The notes under the pieces: model-generated
The model's input: only the letters and a program-made list of their open reading frames with translations
Told to the model about the DNA's origin: nothing
Databases searched by the model: none
In this document: positions 57,879 to 64,000 of the stretch, in pieces
Layout: each line of letters starts with the position of its first letter
How positions within the stretch are numbered: position 1 is the first letter of the stretch
Program-made: the position numbers and the translations under genes
NCBI RefSeq assembly: GCF_030409685.1
Contig: NZ_JAUFQJ010000024.1
Span: 310,001-374,000 of the forward strand
Reading direction: 5' to 3'
Source: Ferruginibacter paludis
GTDB lineage: Bacteria > Bacteroidota > Bacteroidia > Chitinophagales > Chitinophagaceae
DNA: 64,000 nt

Positions 57879-58811
57879 TCACAAAGAAAAAGTCAAATGT
57901 ACCATACCCCTCATATTTAAATTGGTTTGCCCTGCAGCAAATTGCTGCGATACAGGTGATTGAATATTGGCGCCTATGGTTACCTTTTTAAAGTTCACTT
58001 CAACACCGGCTAAGCAATTCAACACATGGCCACCGGTGGTAAAAGATCCTGTATCCAGCCCGTCGTTCAAATAAATTTTCTGCCTGTTTAAGCGATTGCC
58101 CCCGGTGTTCTCATACGCCAGTCCGGCATTGGGTGCAATGATAAAGCGCTTGGTTTTTAGCTGGTAAAATGCTATGCTATTGATGTCTAATTTGTTGCCA
58201 TATTTGTAGTGCTGGCTGTTGGCCATACCTATTTTATAACTGGCTGAAGTATTTATCCCAAAGTCTTTAAACTGAAAAGAATGCCTTGCATTTAAAAAGA
58301 GATCCACACTTCCAGTACCGATTTGCGCATTGATATCCGCCAGTGTTGTAGAAGGATCATTTGTATCAACATTAAAAGAGCCGGAGGGTATTTTAACACC
58401 GCCGCCTATCCACACTTGTTGGGATGATATATTTCCTGATCTTGTATCAAACAATTTGTAATTACCCAGTAAAGTGATATCTCCCAAACCACTTTTGGTG
58501 GTATGACCTGCATCGTCATCGAATTGTATATTGGAATGGTAGGGCAGAAAAGCCAATAGCTGCCAGCGTTTACCTATAATGATACCGCCCCATATTTCAG
58601 TTGTATTATAATAATTGTGACTAAACTGTGTTGGATCATTGATGAGATGTGTATGGTAAGCAGCATAATTCCATCTTACACCAATAAACTTACTTTTAAA
58701 ATTGGGAAACAAACCCATGTATAAATTTCCGCCACCACAGCCACAGATAGGGCATGCGTAACTAACCGACACTACTATTAATAAAATAGCAGCAATGAAT
58801 AATTTTTTCAT
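57879..58811 (-). CDS. Outer-membrane beta-barrel-like protein with N-terminal CPICGCG motif
   Basis: The 310-residue protein has a signal peptide (LFIAAILLIVVSVSYA) directly followed by CPICGCGGGNLYMGLFP. It then has amphipathic strands (FIGVRWNYAAYHTHLINDPT, WGGIIIGKRWQLLAFLPYHS, GLGDITLLGNYKLF) and ends MRGMVHLTFSL like a beta-barrel. The body resembles the transporter (meta-pathway phenol degradation) type of outer-membrane channel. The three cysteines at the mature N-terminus (C-x2-C-x-C) suggest metal binding or a lipid anchor. It is 53 bp after the next gene and likely co-transcribed with it, but separate from the riboswitch transcript. Function unknown; metal related by inference. Confidence 0.7.
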   Translation of the reverse strand: MKKLFIAAILLIVVSVSYACPICGCGGGNLYMGLFPNFKSKFIGVRWNYAAYHTHLINDPTQFSHNYYNTTEIWGGIIIGKRWQLLAFLPYHSNIQFDDDAGHTTKSGLGDITLLGNYKLFDTRSGNISSQQVWIGGGVKIPSGSFNVDTNDPSTTLADINAQIGTGSVDLFLNARHSFQFKDFGINTSASYKIGMANSQHYKYGNKLDINSIAFYQLKTKRFIIAPNAGLAYENTGGNRLNRQKIYLNDGLDTGSFTTGGHVLNCLAGVEVNFKKVTIGANIQSPVSQQFAAGQTNLNMRGMVHLTFSL

Positions 58812-58864
58812 TTAAAAAATAATTAGATAAATAATACTAAAGCAGGTAAAAGATCATATGGTGA

Positions 58865-59233
58865 TTACACCCTTGGAGGCTGAAAGAAACCCAACGGGAT
58901 TCCGCTGGCCGATTTGCTATTGTAAGTGTGATAGGTATTGGTAAAAAGATTTCCTGATAATTGAGTAGTATATTGATCAGTTGTTAAATACAGTACTTCA
59001 TTTTTGCCGGCATTTTTTCGCTCAGGGCTTTGTTTATCCCTGCTTTCTTCCTGCTTCAGTTTTTTCATCATCTGGCATTTGCCATTGCAGTGCAATACCG
59101 GCCTTGTTTTGTTGATGCAGTTTTTGGCGAAGGTTGCCTTGTTGGTATAATAATCAAGCATAACAAAACCACCGCTAAACGTTTGTGCTACAAATGCTGC
59201 AATTAAAATGATGGCTGTTAGTTGCTTAAACAT
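58865..59233 (-). CDS. Small exported protein with CNGKC motif
   Basis: The 122-residue protein has an N-terminal signal (AIILIAAFVAQTFSGGFVML) and two cysteine-containing stretches. These are KNCINKTRPVLHCNGKCQMM (about 37-56) and a Lys/Glu-rich KKLKQEESRDKQSPERKNAG. The CxxxC core with nearby His and Met points to metal binding, and similar small proteins lie near copper or heavy-metal genes in Bacteroidota. Adjacent, same strand, to the CPICGCG barrel protein. A -7-like TATTTTTG sits 5 bp before the ATG. I do not recognise a named family. Confidence 0.65.
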   Translation of the reverse strand: MFKQLTAIILIAAFVAQTFSGGFVMLDYYTNKATFAKNCINKTRPVLHCNGKCQMMKKLKQEESRDKQSPERKNAGKNEVLYLTTDQYTTQLSGNLFTNTYHTYNSKSASGIPLGFFQPPRV

Positions 59234-59345
59234 ACATGCAAAAATAAGGCTATCTCCATTTTATTTTATGAGGCCAGTCATAAAATAAAACTTGTATTTT
59301 TTTCTGTACCGATAATTTATAATCAGCTTTCAGTATCTTCAAAGC

Positions 59346-60737
59346 ATGACATCAAAAACCAATAAGCTTACCCTTTTTGATTTTACCATGATTGTAGTGA
59401 GCCTGGTTATTGGCATGGGCATTTTTCGTACGCCGGCCAATGTAGCCAAAGCATCACCTGATACTTTTTTATTTTTTACAGCCTGGGTGGCCGGCGGAAT
59501 AGTAGCCTTGTGTGGCGCACTAACCTATGCCGAAATCGGCAGCCGCCTGCCTGTAACCGGGGCATACTATAAGATTTTCTCTTACGCCTATCATCCATCT
59601 GTCGCGTTTGCCATTAACTGTGTAATCTTAGTCAGCAATGCGGCCTCATTGGCAGCAGTGGCGTTGGTGGGAGGAGAATACATCACCGGCATTTTTATCC
59701 CAATTTCAAAAGATATGAACTGGCTGGATATTCCTGCCAATGTAGATTTTATCCGGAACATACATATCACCATTGCAATTACTGCTATTGTACTTTTTTA
59801 TTTTGTAAATCTTGCCGGTTTAAAGATGAGTGCCAAAACACAAAATGTACTAACGGTAATCAAGATCATTTTAATATTGCTATTAATTGCACCACTGTTT
59901 TTTGCAGATAACCATGCAGCAAGTCAGCTTATCAGCCCTTCGACAATCTCCCCAACTTTTCAGGAGTATATAAAAGCATTTGGCATCGGGCTGGTGGCTG
60001 TAAGCTTTACATATGGCGGTTACCAGCAAACCATCAATTTTGGTGCAGAGGTTGACAAGCCGGCAACAAATATTCCACGTGGTATTTTTTTGGGCATTGC
60101 CATCATTGTATCATTATACCTTACCATTAATTATGCTTACATAAAAGTAATTGGCTTTGATACATTGCACCAGGAAACCACCACCAATATTGCAGCTATT
60201 ATGGCTTCAAAAATTTTTGGTGTTAATGCAGAAAGAATTTTGTCGGGCTTTTTATTTTTGAGTGTACTGGCTTATGTAAATGTTTTACTGATGAGTAACC
60301 CGAGGGTAATGTATGCCATGAGCGAAGATAATATTCTGCCACCCGTATTTAAGCACCGCAACGCAAAAACAGATGTACTTACCATTTCGCTTTCTGTATT
60401 TGCTGCTATTTGCATCATCATTATTTTTTGGGCGAAGGCATTTGATAAAATATTAAGCTTTACTATTTTTTTAGATTGCTTTGGGATGGTACTTTCGGCT
60501 GCCACTATTTTTATTTTAAGAAAGAAGACAAAACACCTGGATGATACGGGTATTTATAAAATGAAACTGTTTCCGCTGATGCCGGTTATCTTTATTATTG
60601 CCTATTCATTTGTTGCCATTAGTATTGCACTGGATTATAAGAAGAACGGTTATGCAGCCGTGATAGGCCTTTCAGTAATGGCCGTTTTTACAGCCTTATA
60701 TTTTTTATTGACTGCTTTGAAAAAGAATACGATTTAA
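59346..60737 (+). CDS. APC family amino-acid permease
   Basis: The 463-residue protein has 12 hydrophobic segments and the APC pattern. It opens LTLFDFTMIVVSLVIGMGIF and FRTPANVAKASPDTFLFFTA (TM1, unwound helix G-M-G-I-F), continues with YAEIGSRLPVTGAYYKIFSY (TM3) and SFTYGGYQQTINFGAEVDKP (TM6), and has LSGFLFLSVLAYVNVLLMSN later. The long hydrophilic loop and the middle GYQQT are typical of the amino acid/polyamine branch. Imports an amino acid by sodium or proton symport. Only 20 bp before a Cys/Met-metabolism enzyme, so it may bring in that enzyme's substrate. Confidence 0.9.
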   Translation: MTSKTNKLTLFDFTMIVVSLVIGMGIFRTPANVAKASPDTFLFFTAWVAGGIVALCGALTYAEIGSRLPVTGAYYKIFSYAYHPSVAFAINCVILVSNAASLAAVALVGGEYITGIFIPISKDMNWLDIPANVDFIRNIHITIAITAIVLFYFVNLAGLKMSAKTQNVLTVIKIILILLLIAPLFFADNHAASQLISPSTISPTFQEYIKAFGIGLVAVSFTYGGYQQTINFGAEVDKPATNIPRGIFLGIAIIVSLYLTINYAYIKVIGFDTLHQETTTNIAAIMASKIFGVNAERILSGFLFLSVLAYVNVLLMSNPRVMYAMSEDNILPPVFKHRNAKTDVLTISLSVFAAICIIIIFWAKAFDKILSFTIFLDCFGMVLSAATIFILRKKTKHLDDTGIYKMKLFPLMPVIFIIAYSFVAISIALDYKKNGYAAVIGLSVMAVFTALYFLLTALKKNTI

Positions 60738-60757
60738 CACGATCAAAAAATTGAACA

Positions 60758-61924
60758 ATGGATATTTCTTACATCATCAACGAACTGGCCGAAGACCGGG
60801 AAAATTATTTTAACGCCATCGCACCCCCCATTATACAAAGCAGCAATTTTGCTTTTAAAACAGTTGATGACATGAGGGGCGCTTTTGCAGATGAATATTC
60901 TACTTATCTGTACAGCAGGGGACTCAACCCCACCGTTGATATTTTAAGAAAAAAATTAGCTGCCCTGGATGGCGCTGAAGATTGCCTGGTGTTTAACAGC
61001 GGCGCAGCAGCCATCTTCGCAGCCGTACTGGCCAATGTAAAAAGCGGCGATCATATTGTGTCTGTTAGAAAGCCGTATACCTGGGCACAAAAAATGTTCA
61101 ATGAAATTTTGCCCCGCTTTGGTGTAACCACAACTTATGTTGACGGCCGCGATATTGAAAATTTTGAGCGGGCCATTTTGCCGAATACAACAGTGATTTA
61201 TTTGGAAAGTCCGAACAGCTGGGACTATGCCATACAGGATTTAAAAGCAGTAGCTGAACTTGCCAAAGCTGAAGATATCGTTACCATTATTGACAACAGT
61301 TATTGCACGCCCATCTATCAGCGGCCAATTGAATTTGGCATTGACCTTACGCTTCAATCAGCAACCAAATACATTGGCGGCCACAGTGATACCGTTGCCG
61401 GAGTATTAAGCGGCAGTGCCGAGATGATTATGCGAATTTTCAATTCAGAATACATGAATATTGGCAGCGGCATCTCCCCTTTTAATGCCTGGTTACTAAT
61501 ACGCGGCTTACGTACCCTGCCCATGCGCCTGCAACACATTACGCAAACCACTACCAGGGTAATTGACTATCTAAAAGGGCATGATAAAGTAGAAGAAGTA
61601 TTATTTCCTTTTGATGAAGCCTTTCCGCAATATGCATTGGCCAAACAACAAATGGAAGGTGCCTGTGGCTTGCTTACTTTTATTATTAAAGCAGATAACG
61701 TTGAACAAATAGAACAATTTTGCAACAGCCTGCAACATATATTAATGGCCGTAAGCTGGGGTGGACATGAAAGCCTGATTATACCAAAATGCTCGGGGCT
61801 GCCGGCGGCTGCCTTTAATCCGCAGCATAAAGAGCACAGGTCGCTGCGCTTATATGTTGGGTTGGAAGAAGCTGACTATATAATCAAGGATTTGGAGCGG
61901 GGATTCGGAATGATGGGGCAGTAA
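60758..61924 (+). CDS. Cys/Met metabolism PLP-dependent enzyme
   Basis: The 388-residue enzyme belongs to the cystathionine gamma-synthase/lyase family. The PLP lysine is Lys204 in LQSATKYIGGHSDTVAGVL. Other landmarks are YSRGLNPTVDILRKKLAALD (about 49-68), AEDCLVFNSGAAAIFAAVLA (about 71-90), VTIIDNSYCTPIYQRPIEFG (about 178-197) and the C-terminal HILMAVSWGGHESLIIPKCS. The last resembles the end of methionine gamma-lyase and cystathionine beta-lyase more than gamma-synthase. The reaction (gamma-lyase, beta-lyase or synthase) cannot be fixed from motifs. It likely works with the amino-acid permease encoded directly upstream. Confidence 0.88.
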   Translation: MDISYIINELAEDRENYFNAIAPPIIQSSNFAFKTVDDMRGAFADEYSTYLYSRGLNPTVDILRKKLAALDGAEDCLVFNSGAAAIFAAVLANVKSGDHIVSVRKPYTWAQKMFNEILPRFGVTTTYVDGRDIENFERAILPNTTVIYLESPNSWDYAIQDLKAVAELAKAEDIVTIIDNSYCTPIYQRPIEFGIDLTLQSATKYIGGHSDTVAGVLSGSAEMIMRIFNSEYMNIGSGISPFNAWLLIRGLRTLPMRLQHITQTTTRVIDYLKGHDKVEEVLFPFDEAFPQYALAKQQMEGACGLLTFIIKADNVEQIEQFCNSLQHILMAVSWGGHESLIIPKCSGLPAAAFNPQHKEHRSLRLYVGLEEADYIIKDLERGFGMMGQ

Positions 61925-62039
61925 ACCAGGCCGTTCGAAAAAACCCTCACAATTCCTTGTCAGCAGCCCGCCTGTTTATAAACCGGTAGCCATCCCAAGT
62001 TGCACTATTATCCAGTTTACTAACCTAAACCAGGCCGTT
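61922..62039 (+). repeat. Short direct repeat in intergenic region
   Basis: The 14-bp word TAAACCAGGCCGTT occurs at 61922-61935 (overlapping the stop codon) and again at 62026-62039. The gap to the TolC gene holds no other recognisable feature. Confidence 0.6.
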
Positions 62040-62227
62040 GCTGAAGAAATTAATTTGCAAAGATTAATATGCCCGCCGCATTTGGAAATGCCGGTTGGAC
62101 AATTAAACTAGTGTCAACACTGGCTTTTAAAACACTGTTCATTTGCACACCTGCCTTTTTTGTTGGTTTTTTACCGTTTATAATAATGGATGTGTTGCGT
62201 TACAACAGGAAGTTATATTTTTGGAAT

Positions 62228-63664
62228 ATGCGATACATAAGTTACACCCTTATAGCCATTACCTGTTTTTGCACCTCTATCCATGCACAGGAAAAATGGG
62301 ACCTGCGTAAAATTGTAGATTACGCTGTGGCCAATAATATCAGTATTAAACAATCGGAAGTACAGGCTGCCATTACCGAACTTGCTTACAAACAAAGTAA
62401 GCTGGCATTGTATCCCAACGCCAACTTCAACGCCAGTACCAGCGTTAACAGTGGCCGTAACCAGGATCCTACTTCCTTTAGCCTGATCACGCAAACTTAT
62501 CTGAATGCTGGGCTGCAGTTACAGACAAGTGCCGATATATTTAATTGGTTTAGTAAAAAGAATACCATTTTAAGCAACCAATGGCAGTATGAAGCTTCCA
62601 AGGCATCTGTTGACAAATTAAAGAATGATATCTCTTTGACCGTAGCCAACGATTATCTGCAGATATTGTTAACCCGCGAACAGGAGAATATTGCGCAGGT
62701 ACAATTAAAACAAACGCAGGCGCAACTGGCCAATACACGCAAACTGGTAGATGCAGGCTCGTTACCGGAATTAAATGCATCAGAACTGGAAGCGCAGGAA
62801 GCGGTGGATAGCGCCAATTATATCAGTGCCAGGGGAAACGTAGTACAGGCTACCCTTGTACTAAAGTCGGTTCTGAATATGGATGCAGCACAACCTTTTG
62901 ACGTGGCTGTACCCCCGGTAGAATTGATACCGTTAGAAAAGATAGCCGACCTGCAACCCGACGCGGTATATGAACTGGCGATTAAAAACCTGCCACAACA
63001 AAGGGTAAATGAGTTTAAATTAAAAGCTGCTCAAAAAGCAGCCGAAGCTGCAAGAGGCAGTATGTATCCTACGTTTTCATTGTTTGGCGGTTTAAGCAGT
63101 AACTACATCAATGCAAAATCATCCATCTATGCTCCCACCGGAACTTATAGCAATAATCCGTTGAGCCCGCAAATAGATGTAAATGGTACTGTATATAAAG
63201 TGAGTTCGCCGGATTACAGCATTGTAGGTAAAAAAGGAACGCCTTTTTTTACGCAGATAGATAATAACTTTCGTCAGCAGATAGGGTTAAGTATGAGTGT
63301 ACCCATTTTTAGTGCCGGACAACTACGCACCAACTACCAACGTAGTAAATTAAATATTAAATCTGCTGAATTACAACAGCAGTCAGATAATTTAAGTATT
63401 AAGCAGGATATTTACCAAGCCTACAATGCAGCCACTGTAGCATTGGAAAAATTCAATGCCAGCCAAAAAAGTGTAGCGGCTTCGCAACGCACTTACGACT
63501 ATGCGCAAAAGAGATATGAAGTGGGTATGCTGGGAACTTTTGAATTGATTACACAGCAGAACAATTTATTCAGAGCTAAACTGCAGGCAGTGTTGAACCA
63601 GTATGATTTTGTATTTAAAATGAAAGTACTGGAGTTTTACCGCGGGCAGGGTATCAAGTTATAA
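62228..63664 (+). CDS. TolC family outer-membrane efflux protein
   Basis: I start at the ATG at 62228, which gives a signal peptide (MRYISYTLIAITCFCTSIHA) and 478 residues, normal for TolC; the longer frame adds an unrelated hydrophobic segment. The repeat structure shows ALYPNANFNASTSVNSGRNQ, NTRKLVDAGSLPELNASELE (first half), MYPTFSLFGGLSSNYINAKS and YEVGMLGTFELITQQNNLFR (second half), with long coiled-coil helices between. TolC proteins form the trimeric exit duct of RND or ABC efflux pumps. The next gene begins a probable membrane-fusion adaptor, so this is the first gene of an export operon. Confidence 0.93.
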   Translation: MRYISYTLIAITCFCTSIHAQEKWDLRKIVDYAVANNISIKQSEVQAAITELAYKQSKLALYPNANFNASTSVNSGRNQDPTSFSLITQTYLNAGLQLQTSADIFNWFSKKNTILSNQWQYEASKASVDKLKNDISLTVANDYLQILLTREQENIAQVQLKQTQAQLANTRKLVDAGSLPELNASELEAQEAVDSANYISARGNVVQATLVLKSVLNMDAAQPFDVAVPPVELIPLEKIADLQPDAVYELAIKNLPQQRVNEFKLKAAQKAAEAARGSMYPTFSLFGGLSSNYINAKSSIYAPTGTYSNNPLSPQIDVNGTVYKVSSPDYSIVGKKGTPFFTQIDNNFRQQIGLSMSVPIFSAGQLRTNYQRSKLNIKSAELQQQSDNLSIKQDIYQAYNAATVALEKFNASQKSVAASQRTYDYAQKRYEVGMLGTFELITQQNNLFRAKLQAVLNQYDFVFKMKVLEFYRGQGIKL

Positions 63665-63935
63665 GGCGCTTAAATTTAAGCGATGCAAACCTGTTGCTGG
63701 TTGTTCACGTCTTCAGGTTAAGCATATACATCGTTTTTGTTAGGGCCGATTATAAGTATGCGGCAAAAGGGAGTGACACAACGATGTTGCCCATTGCTAT
63801 AGCAGCCCGGACAATAATTACTTTTTTTAAATGAAATGATTTTACTTAGCGCTATAATTAAGAGCTGAAATCATTCAATCGATAATATAATCTCATCTTC
63901 AGTTGCAATAAACAACCGGGATAAAACTAATTAAC

Positions 63936-64000
63936 ATGAGCAAAACTGTAAAATGGATTCTTTTTGGCGTGATCGGTTTAGTGGTATTATTGGGTGGTCT
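63936..64000 (+). CDS. Probable efflux membrane-fusion adaptor, N-terminal fragment
   Basis: Only the first 21 codons are in the window: MSKTVKWILFGVIGLVVLLG, a single hydrophobic anchor as in HlyD/AcrA-type adaptors. Position after a TolC gene makes an RND or MacA-type periplasmic adaptor likely. The gap between the two genes (272 bp) holds no clear promoter or terminator. Confidence 0.6.
   Translation, partial: MSKTVKWILFGVIGLVVLLGG

Overview
The window is about 64 kb of a Bacteroidota chromosome, most likely a free-living member of the Chitinophagaceae or a close relative. The evidence is the Bacteroidota promoter signature (-7 TAnnTTTG with a -33 TTG/TTTG), TonB-dependent receptors with carboxypeptidase-like N-terminal domains, DUF5686 and GH92 proteins, a sphingolipid gene set, scarce Shine-Dalgarno sites and roughly 40% GC. 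No plasmid, phage, IS, CRISPR or integrase signature is visible. All functions below come from reading motifs; no database search was run.

Layout. 0-0.6 kb: the 3' end of an RND efflux permease. 0.9-6.3 kb: small stand-alone genes (FMN reductase, AraC/GATase1 regulator, SRPBCC, DUF1801, VOC, DoxX, AIM24), including two neighbouring frameshifted remnants (DUF4287, DUF1905). 6.4-9.2 kb: a complete arsenic operon, arsR-arsM-acr3-arsC. 9.3-12.7 kb: a Bax-inhibitor-like protein, a fused 2-oxoacid:acceptor oxidoreductase alpha subunit without an adjacent beta subunit, and a small gene broken by a stop codon. 12.8-23 kb: an eleven-gene minus-strand run that reads as a sphingolipid operon. It holds a MarR regulator, serine palmitoyltransferase, a GNAT-like candidate ceramide synthase, an SDR candidate ceramide reductase, PgpA phosphatase, GtrA, DUF5686, CDP-alcohol phosphotransferase, DUF4833, a fatty-acid/ceramide hydroxylase and an AUR1-like PAP2 protein.

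23.3-41 kb: a carbohydrate-oxidation island in two divergent arms. The minus arm has an MFS transporter, a TIM-barrel isomerase, three tandem GMC oxidoreductases, a small gluconate-dehydrogenase-type subunit, an esterase, a second TIM-barrel protein and an aldo-keto reductase. The plus arm has a Gfo/Idh/MocA dehydrogenase, a TIM-barrel epimerase, cytochrome c, DUF1080 and ThuA proteins; it faces a second DUF1080 gene and a NIPSNAP gene. Together they suggest periplasmic oxidation of glycosides to 3-keto-glycosides followed by cleavage and import.

41.2-45.1 kb: a three-gene module of an HD phosphohydrolase, an Npt-type nucleotide transporter with HEAT repeats and a cyclic-nucleotide-binding protein. 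45.4-47.9 kb: Hsp20, a lipoprotein and a baeRF-like protein, probably stress related. 48-51.5 kb: a GH92 mannosidase bracketed by two copies of a 0.4-0.5 kb non-coding direct repeat. 51.6-59.2 kb: tRNA-Arg(CCG), MarC, a TonB receptor, a LOV-like PAS protein without its photoactive cysteine, a BtuB-like receptor under a cobalamin riboswitch, and a pair of cysteine-motif envelope proteins. 59.3-64 kb: an amino-acid permease, a Cys/Met-metabolism PLP enzyme, a TolC protein and the first codons of what is probably an efflux adaptor.

The most interesting items are the sphingolipid operon with its unexplained members, the 3-keto-sugar island with triplicated GMC enzymes, the repeat-bracketed GH92 locus, and a perfect 38-bp palindrome at 26603-26640.
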